Part shown: positions 55,007 through 63,906 of the stretch, in pieces | Position numbering within the stretch: the stretch's first letter is position 1 | Layout: each line of letters opens with the position of its first letter | Origin: an uncultured Eubacteriales bacterium | Lineage (GTDB): Bacteria; Bacillota; Clostridia; Christensenellales; Aristaeellaceae | Assembly (NCBI GenBank): GCA_902761825.1 | Contig: CACWLY010000006.1 | Coordinates: forward strand, 18,314-82,313 | Reading direction: 5' to 3' | Length of the DNA: 64,000 nt | Translations under genes and position numbers: made by a program | The notes under the pieces: model-generated | Told to the model about the DNA's origin: nothing | Databases searched by the model: none | The model's input: the letters and a program-made list of their open reading frames with translations, nothing else

Positions 55007-55929
55007 GCGAACCGCTTTTGCAGGTCAGAAACCTGGTGCAGCATTTTCCAATATCGCGTTCCTTCACCGTCAAAGCGGTGAACGGCGTATCCTTTGATAT
55101 CTATCCCGGCGAGACCTACGGCCTGGTGGGGGAGAGCGGATCGGGCAAGACGACGATCGGCCGCAGCATCATCCGCCTGCACAACCCGACGGCGGGCAGC
55201 GTGGTGTTTCAGGGAAAAGAGATTTCCGGCAAGATGGACGGCGCTACCCGGGAAATGCTGCGCGCCGATATGCAGATGATCTTCCAGGATCCCATGGCAA
55301 GCCTGAATCCCCGCAAAAAAGTATCCGATATCATCGGCGAGGGCCTGGATATTCATCACCGCACCGCCAACCGCCAGGAGCGCGCCGAGCTGATCGGCGA
55401 GCTGCTCAAGAAAGTCGGCCTCTCCCCGGAACACGCCGCCCGGTATCCGCATCAGTTTTCGGGCGGCCAGCGCCAGCGCGTGGGCATCGCAAGGGCGCTG
55501 ATCATGAATCCCAAGCTGATCATCGCCGACGAGTGCATCTCCGCGCTGGACGTATCCATTCAGGCCCAGGTGGTCAACCTGATGAAGGATATCCAGGAGG
55601 AGACGGGCTGCGCCTATCTGTTCATCGCCCACGATCTGAGCATGGTCAAGTATATTTCCGACAGGATCGGCGTGCTGCACCTGGGATACATGGTGGAGGC
55701 GGGCACGAAGGAGGAAATCTTCTCGAACCCGATCCATCCCTATACCCAGTCTTTGCTTTCCGCCATTCCTTTCCCGAACCCCGAGGTCGAGAAGCGCAGG
55801 CATTCCATCACTTACAATTACGCTGCCAGCGGCATCGATTACGCCAAGGGAACGGAGCATACGGTCGGCGGCACGCATACCGTTCTGGCGACGGACGAGG
55901 AGTTCGCGCGCTGGACGCAAAAAGAATAA
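55003..55929 (+). CDS. oppF: Peptide ABC transporter ATP-binding protein, OppF/DppF type
   Basis: A 308-aa ATPase. Walker A GESGSGKTTI, Q-loop IFQDPMASLNP, signature FSGGQRQR, Walker B IIADECISALDVS and switch IAHDLS. It is slightly shorter at the C-terminus than many OppF proteins. Last gene of the operon, closed by the terminator at 55936-55967. Confidence 0.94.
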   Translation: MSEPLLQVRNLVQHFPISRSFTVKAVNGVSFDIYPGETYGLVGESGSGKTTIGRSIIRLHNPTAGSVVFQGKEISGKMDGATREMLRADMQMIFQDPMASLNPRKKVSDIIGEGLDIHHRTANRQERAELIGELLKKVGLSPEHAARYPHQFSGGQRQRVGIARALIMNPKLIIADECISALDVSIQAQVVNLMKDIQEETGCAYLFIAHDLSMVKYISDRIGVLHLGYMVEAGTKEEIFSNPIHPYTQSLLSAIPFPNPEVEKRRHSITYNYAASGIDYAKGTEHTVGGTHTVLATDEEFARWTQKE

Positions 55930-55935
55930 AGAATC

Positions 55936-55967
55936 GAACGCCGGGGCGCATTGCCCGGCGTTCTTTT
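55936..55967 (+). terminator. Terminator of the peptide ABC operon
   Basis: GAACGCCGGG (55936-55945) pairs perfectly with CCCGGCGTTC (55954-55963), 8-base loop, then TTTTGAT. Confidence 0.9.
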
Positions 55968-56076
55968 GATCATCCGCGAGCCGGGAGCGCCGGCGCGGGG
56001 CTCCGCGCGTTTTCTGAAAATCGGTCGTCCCGGCGCTGACAGTTTGAAAAAAACCCTTCCGTAAACCGAATGAATA

Positions 56077-56085
56077 TGATATAAT
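56077..56085 (+). promoter_or_regulatory. Extended -10 promoter of the diguanylate cyclase gene
   Basis: TGATATAAT (TG at 56077-56078, TATAAT at 56080-56085), 52 bases before the start at 56137. No good -35. Confidence 0.6.
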
Positions 56086-56136
56086 ATCGTAAAAGCAGCA
56101 GATAAGCCACATTTCACTGTATGAAGCAGGTGGATC

Positions 56137-57213
56137 ATGAGCTTTATCCGGGATTATTTCTCTCAGAAGGTACCGGCGGCAGGGGGAAAAGTGCCGACGT
56201 ATTACCGCAAGGCGCTGGAGAACAACCAGCTGCTGCTTTGCGTATGCTTTTTTATCAATCTGTGCCTGATCACCTGGACCGTAAAGAGCCTGTTGTGGTA
56301 TCCGGCGGTTGTGCTGGCAGCTGCCGTTCTGTGCCTGCTCAAGCTCAGAAAAATAAACGCACGCGCAAGCCTGCGGCTGCACACGGCGATCATATGCATG
56401 TGGTGCGGATGGTATGTGAACGCTTTCGGCTGGAGCCTGGGCAGCCAGCATATGCTGCTGTCGGTATTGGTTCTGGTCTTTTTCAACGTATACGAGCCGC
56501 CGTGGTCCAGGATACTGTATTTTGTCATGCTGATCGTTTATCGCATGGCGCTGTTTGCCTGGTCGCTGGATCATGCGGCGCAGTATATCACCGAGCGCTG
56601 GGTAAGCATCGCCCTGCAGAGCGTGAACAGCGTGACGCTTTTCCTCATGATGGGCATCTGCTACATCCGTTTCAGCACCAGCATTCAGGATTCCGAACGC
56701 GAGCTGCTTTTAAACAATCAGCTGCTGTCCAGAAAAGCGGAAACCGATCCGCTGACGCAGCTGCCCAACCGCCTGGCCATGCTGGAATATATGGAGACTT
56801 ACCTGAAGGCCTCGTCCGAAGAGCAGTTTTGCGTAGCCATCGCGGATATTGACCTGTTCAAAAAGATCAACGATACCTACGGACACAACTGCGGCGATTA
56901 TACGCTGAAAATGCTTGCCGATCTTTTCCGCGCAAAGGCCGGGGACCAGTATCAGGTATGCCGCTGGGGCGGAGAGGAATTCTTCTTTTTCCTGCCCGGG
57001 AAAAACCTGGACGAGGCGGGCGTCGAAATGAACGACCTGCGCATGGCCGTTTCCCGTATGCCGCTGAACTTTGAGGGCATCGAGTTTTCGATCACCATTA
57101 CGGCCGGCGTCGAGGAGAACGATTTTCATTCCACCATGGACGATATCCTGGAAATTGCGGACCGGAAGCTGTACAGGGGAAAGGCGAACGGCCGCAATCA
57201 GGTTGTGATTTGA
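56137..57213 (+). CDS. Membrane diguanylate cyclase (GGDEF protein)
   Basis: A 358-aa protein. N-terminal ~190 residues form about six membrane helices with no known sensor motif. The C-terminal GGDEF domain (~200-358) begins AETDPLTQLPNR, has DIDLFKKINDTYGH and the catalytic loop GGEEF, so it should make cyclic di-GMP. The product-inhibition RxxD site just before GGEEF is absent (positions are Gly and Tyr). No phosphodiesterase or c-di-GMP receptor lies in the window. The gene stands alone between its promoter and a terminator. Confidence 0.9.
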   Translation: MSFIRDYFSQKVPAAGGKVPTYYRKALENNQLLLCVCFFINLCLITWTVKSLLWYPAVVLAAAVLCLLKLRKINARASLRLHTAIICMWCGWYVNAFGWSLGSQHMLLSVLVLVFFNVYEPPWSRILYFVMLIVYRMALFAWSLDHAAQYITERWVSIALQSVNSVTLFLMMGICYIRFSTSIQDSERELLLNNQLLSRKAETDPLTQLPNRLAMLEYMETYLKASSEEQFCVAIADIDLFKKINDTYGHNCGDYTLKMLADLFRAKAGDQYQVCRWGGEEFFFFLPGKNLDEAGVEMNDLRMAVSRMPLNFEGIEFSITITAGVEENDFHSTMDDILEIADRKLYRGKANGRNQVVI

Positions 57214-57216
57214 TCC

Positions 57217-57252
57217 TTGCCATAGCGGATACGGCCGCTATGGCAATTTTGA
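57217..57252 (+). terminator. Terminator after the diguanylate cyclase gene
   Basis: TTGCCATAGCGG (57217-57228) pairs perfectly with CCGCTATGGCAA (57235-57246), 6-base loop, then TTTTGATT. Confidence 0.9.
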
Positions 57253-57281
57253 TTGCAAGCAGATAGAAAGGAGCATAAAAA

Positions 57282-57998
57282 ATGCGTTACGCGCTGGTGA
57301 CCGGATGCGATCACGGGGTGGGGCTGAGCCTTGCCCGCTGTCTTGCGGAACGGAACTATACCGTGGCCGCGTGCAGGCTGAACGAAGAGGAAAGGCAGAT
57401 CGACAAATTGGCGGAGGAATATCCGGATCGCGTACGGGTCTTTACGCTGAATATCGCGGATGATGCCAGCGTCCGGGAAATGCGCGACGCCGTCGGCTGC
57501 GCTTTTCCTTCCCTCGATCTGCTGATCAACTGTGCCGGGGTCCTGGGCGATATGGAGCCCGGGCCGGAAGAGCCGCTGGATTACGATCTGATGCTGCGGG
57601 TGATGAACGTCAACGCCCTTGGCGCGCTGCGCGTGACCTCCGCCCTGCTGCCGCTTTTGCGCAAAGGACAGGATAAAACCGTCGTCAATATCTCCTCCGA
57701 GGCCGGCAGCATCGGGGATTGCGAGCGCACGGGCTGGTTTGGCTACTGCATGTCCAAGGCGGCGAACAATATGCAGGGCGCGCTGCTGCACAATACGCTG
57801 CGCCGGGAGGGCGGGCGCGTGATCCAGATGCATCCCGGACACGTGGCGACATACATGCGCGGGCATTTGGATACTACGGCGCCCAACACGCCCGACGCAT
57901 CGGCGCGCGGCATCCTGAACGTCGTTCTCGATCAGCCGCTGCCGCTGCGGGATCGCCCGCTGTTCCTGGATTTCAGGGGAAAGGAGCTGCCCTGGTGA
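57282..57998 (+). CDS. Short-chain dehydrogenase/reductase (SDR)
   Basis: A 238-aa classical-type SDR, NAD(P)-dependent. TGCDHGVGLSLA is the TGxxxGxG cofactor loop, LLINCAGVLGD the NNAG motif, the catalytic Ser lies in ISSEAG and the Tyr/Lys pair in YCMSKAANN. First of three tightly spaced genes with a ThuA-like protein and an aldo/keto reductase. Together they suggest sugar or polyol oxidation/reduction; the substrate is unknown. AAAGGAGC precedes the start. Confidence 0.9.
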   Translation: MRYALVTGCDHGVGLSLARCLAERNYTVAACRLNEEERQIDKLAEEYPDRVRVFTLNIADDASVREMRDAVGCAFPSLDLLINCAGVLGDMEPGPEEPLDYDLMLRVMNVNALGALRVTSALLPLLRKGQDKTVVNISSEAGSIGDCERTGWFGYCMSKAANNMQGALLHNTLRREGGRVIQMHPGHVATYMRGHLDTTAPNTPDASARGILNVVLDQPLPLRDRPLFLDFRGKELPW

Positions 57999-58633
57999 TG
58001 AAAAAAGCGATGATTCTGGGAACGTACAATGACGCGCCGTACCATCCCTTCGCGGGCGTGGACCGGGCGCTTAAGGACCTGCTTTCGCCTGATTTCGACG
58101 TGACGCTGATCGACGATCCGGCGCGGCTGGAAGAAACGGAAAGAGGCGGGTATTCGCTTCTCGTATCCTATCTGGACGCTTTTGACAAGCCCTTTCCCGA
58201 CGCGCCCGCTCAGGCCGTATGCCGTTTCGTCCGGGACGGCGGCGGGCTTTTGTGCCTGCATAACGGCATCTCCCTGCAGACCAACGAGGCCATGTACCGG
58301 CTGATCGGCGGCAGATTTCTGAGACATCCGCGACAGACCGTGCTGCGTTTTCTGCCGGCTGCGGAAGGATTTTTAAAGGACCTGCCGGGGTTCGCGATTT
58401 CCGAGGAACCCTATCAATTTGAGCTGTACGATAAGGCGCTGACGCCGCTGCTGCGTTACGAGTATGAGGGCGCGTCGTACCCCGGCGGCTGGTGCCGGGC
58501 GGAAGGCGCGGGCCGGGTGGTTTTTCTGACGCCCGGGCACAGCGCGGAGGCTTTCCGCGTACCCGAATACCTGGACATGATCGCCCGCAGCGCCCGCTGG
58601 CTGACCGAAGAAAAACCACCGAAAGGCTGCTGA
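57998..58633 (+). CDS. ThuA-like domain protein
   Basis: A 211-aa protein with the ThuA fold (class-I amidotransferase-like, found in sugar-utilisation operons). Seen: MILGTYNDAPYHPFAG at the start, LLVSYLD, FVRDGGGLLCLHNGI (in place of the nucleophile elbow) and SEEPYQFELYD, ending GRVVFLTPGHSAEAF. It overlaps the SDR stop by one base. A GTG 3 bases upstream could also serve. ThuA proteins have no well-proved reaction; many lie beside oxidoreductases as here. Confidence 0.83.
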   Translation: MKKAMILGTYNDAPYHPFAGVDRALKDLLSPDFDVTLIDDPARLEETERGGYSLLVSYLDAFDKPFPDAPAQAVCRFVRDGGGLLCLHNGISLQTNEAMYRLIGGRFLRHPRQTVLRFLPAAEGFLKDLPGFAISEEPYQFELYDKALTPLLRYEYEGASYPGGWCRAEGAGRVVFLTPGHSAEAFRVPEYLDMIARSARWLTEEKPPKGC

Positions 58634-58637
58634 AAAC

Positions 58638-59594
58638 GTGAGAAAACAGAGGTTTGGCGGATATCAGGCGTCCGTGATCGGCCTGGGAACGGGCGAATTC
58701 GGAGGAAAATGCCCCGAAAGCCTGGCCCGGGAGTTCATGGACGCTTTTGTCGGGATGGGCGGGAACTTTATCGATACCGCCCGGGTTTATGGGGATTTCG
58801 TCACGCCCCGGGATGGCGAAAGCGAAAAGGTGATCGGCCGCTGGATGGCTGAAAGGCATAACCGGGACCGCGTTTTCCTGAGCACGAAAGGCGGGCACCC
58901 GGCGCTCGGCGCGATGTGGAAAAGCCGTCTGAGCCGCGAAGAAGTGCGCCGGGACATGGAAGGAAGCCTGAACGACCTGCAGACCGACCATGTGGACGTT
59001 TACTGGCTGCACCGGGACGACGAAAGCCGTCCGGTGGGCGAGCTGATGGAAACGCTGCACAGCCTGGCGGAGGATGGCAGCGCGCGGATGATCGGCGTTT
59101 CCAACTGGAAGCCCCGGCGTATCCGCGAAGCCATCGCTTACGCGGCGGCTCATGGGCTGACGCCGCTTTCGGCCAATCAGCCGCAGTTCAGCCTGGCGGT
59201 GCAGCGCGTGTCCCCGGACCCGACGCTGACGGCCATGGACGGCGAAACGTGGCGGCTGCACAGGGAAACCGGCCTTGTGTGCTGCGGCTTTTCCTCCCAG
59301 GCGCACGGCTTTTTTACCAAGCTGGAGCAGGGCGGCCCGGAAGCGCTGTCCGGGAACGTGAAAAGGGCATTTCTGAGCGAAGAAAATCAGGCGATCATGG
59401 ATCGCCTGACGGTGCTGAAAAGGGAAACCGGACGCTCTGTCGGCGCGCTGGCCCTGGCCTATCTGACAAGCCAGCCTTTTCCGACTTTCGCGCTGGCGGG
59501 CGTCAGCCGGCTTTCGCAGATCGAAACCTTGCGGGAAGCGGGAGAAACCGCGCTGACTCCCGCTCAGCGCGATATGCTGCGGAAGATGGGATAA
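58638..59594 (+). CDS. Aldo/keto reductase
   Basis: A 318-aa NAD(P)H-dependent reductase, GTG start. It has the AKR tetrad: Asp in FIDTARVYGD, Tyr in the same segment, Lys in FLSTKGG and His in WLHRDD. It continues the barrel with IGVSNWKPRRI, and ends with an AKR C-terminal loop. The substrate is not readable, but the arrangement after SDR and ThuA genes suggests sugar metabolism. Third gene of its operon. Confidence 0.9.
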   Translation: MRKQRFGGYQASVIGLGTGEFGGKCPESLAREFMDAFVGMGGNFIDTARVYGDFVTPRDGESEKVIGRWMAERHNRDRVFLSTKGGHPALGAMWKSRLSREEVRRDMEGSLNDLQTDHVDVYWLHRDDESRPVGELMETLHSLAEDGSARMIGVSNWKPRRIREAIAYAAAHGLTPLSANQPQFSLAVQRVSPDPTLTAMDGETWRLHRETGLVCCGFSSQAHGFFTKLEQGGPEALSGNVKRAFLSEENQAIMDRLTVLKRETGRSVGALALAYLTSQPFPTFALAGVSRLSQIETLREAGETALTPAQRDMLRKMG

Positions 59595-59608
59595 TACGAT
59601 TCTTCCCC

Positions 59609-59780
59609 TAAGAGCCAATTCACGAAGGGTGAATGAAGACACAAAGAGAACGTTCGAGAGCTGCTCGCTCTCGAGCTCTTCGCCAGGGCCCGGACAGGCT
59701 TCCCTCCCCGGCGGGAGCTCGAGGGCAGCGCCCTCGTCGTTCTCCCTGATCTTAATTTCCTATTTGCATCATGGCTCTTA
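59609..59780. repeat. Second type of palindromic repeat (TAAGAGCCA ends)
   Basis: A 172-base segment with perfect 9-base inverted ends TAAGAGCCA (59609-59617) and TGGCTCTTA (59772-59780). Inside are GAGAGC/GCTCTC, GAGGGC/GCCCTC and inverted AGAACG/CGTTCT. It shares GGGTGAATGAAG with the hairpin segment at 30954-31440. It fills the space between two convergent genes. TGGCTCTTA also occurs at 63903-63911, next to the truncated copy of the other repeat. Outermost TA bases fit a TA target site. Confidence 0.72.
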
Positions 59781-59813
59781 GAACGCGAATAGCATAAAAA
59801 GCGTGGGCACCGG

Positions 59814-60566
59814 TCAGCCGTTGCTGCCGTCCTCGTTTTCTTCCGGGGTCACTTCCAGACCGAGAAAATCATCCTCGGCCAGGAACCGCTGCGCCATGAA
59901 CTGGGGATCCTCATACTGCTTGGTCGGGAAGGCGTGGGCTTCGTCTATGCCTTTTTCAAAATCCACATAGGTTTCCACCAGCATGGATTCATCGTGAAGC
60001 TCGGTATAGCGCATATATTCGCCCTCGCTCTCGTTGGACATCTCGGTCAGCGTATCCCATTCCGAATAGCGCAGCAGGTCCAGTTTCCGGCCGGACGCGT
60101 CCCAGGCGTACACTTTATTCTCGTGCAGCAGGCCCGCCCATCCGCTGGTGCCGGTGCTGAGGATCATTTTCTGATCGGGGTACAGCTGATAGTTCCATAC
60201 ATCCTCGCCGCCGAACCATTCGTAAGCGCCCGTATCCTCGTTCCAGAGGTAGAAGGTGAAGCTGGTGTTGCTTGCGCCGGCCATGGTGACCATGACCAGG
60301 TCGTCATACCCGTCGAAGTTCACGTCCTCAAACGAGAAAAGGCTTTCCTTTTCCTCCAGGAGCCAGGTGCTTTGCGTTACCGCGTACACGCCGGGGATCT
60401 GTTTATCGCCGTCCGAGATGTCCAGCCGCAAAATGGCGAGCTCCTGCGCGTAATCGCCGCTGTTGACGCTCTGCTCACCGACGACCGTCGCGGTTACCTG
60501 CGGTTCAGCCATGGCGGATGCCGTCAGCAGGGAGAGAAGAAGAATCATCAAAAATACTTTTTTCAT
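59814..60566 (-). CDS. Secreted protein with an FG-GAP-like calcium-binding motif
   Basis: A 250-aa protein. A clear signal peptide (KKVFLMILLLSLLTASAMA) is cleaved before EPQ. The mature part has FEDVNFDGYDDLVMV, a DxNxDGxxD calcium-binding motif of FG-GAP/VCBS or dockerin-like type; repeated blades are not obvious. The C-terminal end is acidic (EENEDG). ATG 60566 follows AAAGGAGGC. Unknown function; possibly a surface or envelope protein. It converges with the SDR-ThuA-AKR operon across the repeat element. Confidence 0.8.
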   Translation of the reverse strand: MKKVFLMILLLSLLTASAMAEPQVTATVVGEQSVNSGDYAQELAILRLDISDGDKQIPGVYAVTQSTWLLEEKESLFSFEDVNFDGYDDLVMVTMAGASNTSFTFYLWNEDTGAYEWFGGEDVWNYQLYPDQKMILSTGTSGWAGLLHENKVYAWDASGRKLDLLRYSEWDTLTEMSNESEGEYMRYTELHDESMLVETYVDFEKGIDEAHAFPTKQYEDPQFMAQRFLAEDDFLGLEVTPEENEDGSNG

Positions 60567-60588
60567 GCGATCAGCCTCCTTTGACACC

Positions 60589-60594
60589 ATTATA
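60589..60594 (-). promoter_or_regulatory. Probable -10 element of the secreted FG-GAP-like protein gene
   Basis: Minus strand TATAAT at 60594-60589, 23 bases before the ATG at 60566. No convincing -35 is seen. The leader would be very short. Confidence 0.4.
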
Positions 60595-60649
60595 ACGTAT
60601 CTGCTGCGATTTTTCATCCTTTTGTAATAAAGTTTACGCTTTTTTTATA

Positions 60650-60678
60650 TTTACAGACGCATGGTTTTTCGGTAAAAT
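60650..60678 (+). promoter_or_regulatory. Promoter of malQ
   Basis: TTTACA (60650-60655), a 17-base spacer, TAAAAT (60673-60678), 31 bases before the start. Confidence 0.7.
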
Positions 60679-60709
60679 AGAAAAAAAGACCGTACAAAGG
60701 AGCAAGGCA

Positions 60710-62203
60710 ATGAGCAATACCATTGATCGTCGCGCCGGCGTTCTGCTGCACGTTACATCGCTTCCGGGACCGGAAGGGATCGGCACCCTGGGCCGCGGCG
60801 CTTACGCCTGGATCGATTTTCTGGAGAAGGCAGGCATGCGTTTATGGCAGGTGCTGCCGGTCGGCCCTACGGGGTACGGCGAATCGCCTTACCAGAGCAC
60901 CTGCGCGCTGGCGGGCAATCCGTATCTGATCGATATCGAAACGCTGCATGCGGACGGCTGGCTGAAGGAATACACGCCTGAAGAGTCCGCTTACGCGCCG
61001 CAGGTGAGCTTTGAAACGGTGCGCCCGCTGAAGGATAAACTGCTTCGGCAGGCGTTTGCCGACAGCCGGGACGGGCTGAAACGCAAAAAAGCCTTCGACG
61101 CCTGGTGCGCGCAGTGGCCCTGGCTGCATGATTACGCGCTGTTCATGGCGGTCAAGCGGCATTTCGATCAGGTCAGCTGGATGGAGTGGCCCGACGAGAG
61201 CATCCGCATGCGCAAGCCTTCCGCCATGAAAAAGTACGAAAAGCTGCTGCGGGAGGACGTGGAATACTACATGTTCCTGCAGTTCATTTTCCGTTCGCAG
61301 TGGCAGCGGGTGCGGGATTACGCCAGCCTGCACGGCATCAGCATCCTGGGAGATATGCCCATTTACGTGGCCGAGGACAGCAGCGACGTATGGGCCAATT
61401 ACGAGTATTTCCAGCTGGATGAAACCCGCCATCCCCGCCGCGTGGCCGGTGTGCCGCCGGATTATTTCAGCGAGGACGGGCAGCTCTGGGGGAATCCGCT
61501 TTATCATTGGAGCCGTCTGCGCGCGCACGGCTACCGCTTCTGGATGGATCGCCTGCGCGCGATGGGACAGCTGTATGACAGCGTGCGCATCGACCATTTC
61601 ATCGGCTTCGCCAATTACTATTCGGTCAAATACGGCGCGCCCAACGCGCGCAAGGGCTATTGGGTCCCGGGCCCGGGCAAGAATTTCTTTACCGAGCTCA
61701 AGCGGAAGGTGCCCGGAATCGATATCGTGGCGGAGGATCTTGGCGCGGTCAACGAGCGCGTGACCGATCTGCTTGAATTCTGCGGTTATCCCGGCATGAA
61801 GGTGCTGCAGTTCAGCTTCGACGGCGGCGGCAAAAAGAATCCGCACGACCTGAGCAACTTTACCGAGAACTGCGTCGCCTATACCGGCACGCACGACAAC
61901 GATACCACGCTGGGCTGGTGGCGTACCCGCGATGAAGAGGTGAAGGCCGCAGCGATGAAAAAGCTCGGCGAGGTGGATGACGATACCGTGGTCTGGGCCA
62001 TGCTGAAAACTGCCTTTGAAAGCCCGGCCAATACCGCCGTCGCGCCCATGCAGGATTTCCTGAACCTGGGCACCGAAGCCCGCATGAACCTGCCCGGCAC
62101 GGTGGGCGGCGGCAACTGGCGTTACCGCATGGACGGCGCCTCGCTGACCGACGCGCTGGCCGAAAAAATGCGGGCGCTGGTCCGCGAAAGCAAGCGCCTG
62201 TGA
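60710..62203 (+). CDS. malQ: 4-alpha-glucanotransferase
   Basis: A 497-aa GH77 enzyme that transfers maltodextrin segments, as in maltose and glycogen use. Conserved regions: RRAGVLLHVTSLPGPEGIGTLG; LPVGPTGYGESPYQS; the catalytic Asp in VRIDHFIGF; the acid/base Glu in IVAEDLG; and GTHDNDTTLGWW. Single gene with its own promoter and a terminator at 62281-62325. AAGGAGCAAGGC precedes the ATG. Confidence 0.96.
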   Translation: MSNTIDRRAGVLLHVTSLPGPEGIGTLGRGAYAWIDFLEKAGMRLWQVLPVGPTGYGESPYQSTCALAGNPYLIDIETLHADGWLKEYTPEESAYAPQVSFETVRPLKDKLLRQAFADSRDGLKRKKAFDAWCAQWPWLHDYALFMAVKRHFDQVSWMEWPDESIRMRKPSAMKKYEKLLREDVEYYMFLQFIFRSQWQRVRDYASLHGISILGDMPIYVAEDSSDVWANYEYFQLDETRHPRRVAGVPPDYFSEDGQLWGNPLYHWSRLRAHGYRFWMDRLRAMGQLYDSVRIDHFIGFANYYSVKYGAPNARKGYWVPGPGKNFFTELKRKVPGIDIVAEDLGAVNERVTDLLEFCGYPGMKVLQFSFDGGGKKNPHDLSNFTENCVAYTGTHDNDTTLGWWRTRDEEVKAAAMKKLGEVDDDTVVWAMLKTAFESPANTAVAPMQDFLNLGTEARMNLPGTVGGGNWRYRMDGASLTDALAEKMRALVRESKRL

Positions 62204-62280
62204 GCGCCGGATACCTGATTTCCGGACGATGCAATCGCCGGTCATTTGCGGTTTTTCTCAGTTATTGACAGCGTATTATT

Positions 62281-62325
62281 CGCCCCGCGGGATTGCCTGA
62301 GGCAAGCGCGGGGCGATTGCTTTTG
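62281..62325 (+). terminator. Terminator after malQ
   Basis: CGCCCCGCG (62281-62289) pairs perfectly with CGCGGGGCG (62307-62315), an inner GCCTGAGGC hairpin in the loop, then ATTGCTTTTG. Confidence 0.83.
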
Positions 62326-62344
62326 CCCCGCTGCCGCGGACGGG

Positions 62345-62406
62345 TATAATTTAGATTCTTATTCTTCCATACAGGACATTGTTTTTTGCAGGCGCTGCGG
62401 TATAAT
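62345..62406 (+). promoter_or_regulatory. Two candidate promoters of the antiporter gene
   Basis: The nearer has TTGTTT (62379-62384), a 16-base spacer and TATAAT (62401-62406). Another TATAAT lies at 62345-62350, with TTGCCC 16 bases upstream. Two start points are possible for the gene at 62486. Confidence 0.6.
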
Positions 62407-62485
62407 AGAGCGGAACCGGAAAACAGCGGCGATTTGAGCAGCTTTCGGTTCATTTCTGCGTATATGGAAAGGATATGAATCTTTT

Positions 62486-63787
62486 ATGTATCTGCTTCTT
62501 TCGACAGCGATCGCACTGTTCGCGGGCCTGATGATGACCCGCGCGTTCAAATACCTGCACCTGAAGTTTCCTGACGTTACGGCGTTCCTGATTGCCGGCG
62601 TGCTGGTCGGGCCTTTCGCGCTGGGCAGGCTGGGAGTAAACGGCCTGGGCTTTTCCTCCATGGAGGAGCTTGGCCGGGTCGGTTTTCTCAGTAATATCGC
62701 GCTGGGCTTTATCGCCTTCGATATCGGCAATGAATTCCGCCTTGCGCAGCTTCGCCAGACCGGGAAAACCGCGACCGTGATCGGCATTATCCAGGCGATA
62801 ACGGCCACGCTGCTGGTGGACGCCGCGCTGATCGCCATGCATTTCATCGTCGGTCCCGATGTGCTGCCGCTGCCCGTCGCCATCACGCTCGGCGCGATTG
62901 CCAGCGCGACCGCTCCCGCCGCAACGCTGATGGTGGTGCGTCAGTATAAGGCGAAAGGCCCGGTCACGAACCTGCTGCTGCCCATCGTCGCATTGGACGA
63001 CGCCGTGGGCCTGGTGGTGTTCGCCGTGTCCTTCGGCATCGCCGAGGCCATGGAAGGCGGCGTGCTGAACGTCGTTTCCGTGATCATCAATCCGCTGCTC
63101 GAGATCGGCTGCTCGCTGGTTCTGGGATCGCTGATGGGCGCGCTGCTGACCGTGCTTGAAAAGATGTTCTTCTCCAATTCCAACCGCCTGTCGCTAACCA
63201 TTGCTTTCGTGATCATGACGATCGCCTTGGCTTCCATCGAGATCCCGCTGGGCGGCGGCGTGATGATCAGCTTTTCCTCGCTGCTTGTGTGCATGATGCT
63301 GGGCACCATGTTCTGCAACCTGAGCGAGTTCTCCGCCGATATCATGAGGCGTTCCGAAAAGTGGACGGCGCCGCTGTACGCCGTGTTCTTCGTGCTCTCC
63401 GGCGCGCAACTGGACCTGGGCGTTTTCCGCTATCCGGTCATTATCCTGATCGGCGTCGTGTATATCGTCATCCGCTGCGCCGGCAAGTATTACGGCGCCA
63501 AGCTCAGCAGCGCGCTGATGAAGTGCGGCGAGAATGTGCGCAGATACCTCGGCGTTACCCTGTTCCCGCAGGCTGGCGTCGCGCTGGGCATGGTGGTCAC
63601 CGCGCAGGAGCTTGGCAGCGGTATGGGCGCGACCATCCGCAATATCATCCTGTTCAGCGTGCTGATTTATGAGCTTGTCGGGCCCATGATGACCAAGATG
63701 GCCCTGACAGCCGCGGGCGAAATCACCAGCGGCGCGACCGACAAGCAGAACCGCGCGCGCTTTGAAACGCCCAAACAGGCGGTGTGA
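62486..63787 (+). CDS. Cation/proton antiporter, CPA2 family
   Basis: A 433-aa membrane protein with about 12 helices of the Na+/H+ exchanger fold. Markers: FPDVTAFLIAGVLVGPFALG in the first helices; IGQAI-type helix TVIGIIQAITATLLVDAALI; ATAPAATLMVVRQYKAKGPV followed by IVALDDAVGLVVFA, in which adjacent acidic residues are the ion-binding pair. It lacks a C-terminal regulatory (TrkA) domain. Ion specificity (Na+, K+ or Li+) is not readable. The ATG at 62486 follows GAAAGGATATGA. Confidence 0.91.
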   Translation: MYLLLSTAIALFAGLMMTRAFKYLHLKFPDVTAFLIAGVLVGPFALGRLGVNGLGFSSMEELGRVGFLSNIALGFIAFDIGNEFRLAQLRQTGKTATVIGIIQAITATLLVDAALIAMHFIVGPDVLPLPVAITLGAIASATAPAATLMVVRQYKAKGPVTNLLLPIVALDDAVGLVVFAVSFGIAEAMEGGVLNVVSVIINPLLEIGCSLVLGSLMGALLTVLEKMFFSNSNRLSLTIAFVIMTIALASIEIPLGGGVMISFSSLLVCMMLGTMFCNLSEFSADIMRRSEKWTAPLYAVFFVLSGAQLDLGVFRYPVIILIGVVYIVIRCAGKYYGAKLSSALMKCGENVRRYLGVTLFPQAGVALGMVVTAQELGSGMGATIRNIILFSVLIYELVGPMMTKMALTAAGEITSGATDKQNRARFETPKQAV

Positions 63788-63850
63788 TCCGGCTTTTTTC
63801 TCTTTGAACAAAGGATGAAATAAGACAAGAAGCGCCGAATTTCCGCGAGA

Positions 63851-63885
63851 CAGGGAAGAAAAACGCGCTTTCTTCCCTGCTCTTA
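63851..63885 (+). terminator. Terminator after the antiporter gene
   Basis: CAGGGAAGAAA (63851-63861) pairs with TTTCTTCCCTG (63869-63879), 7-base loop, then CTCTTATAT. Confidence 0.75.
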
Positions 63886-63906
63886 TATCAACTTTTGTGA
63901 AATGGC

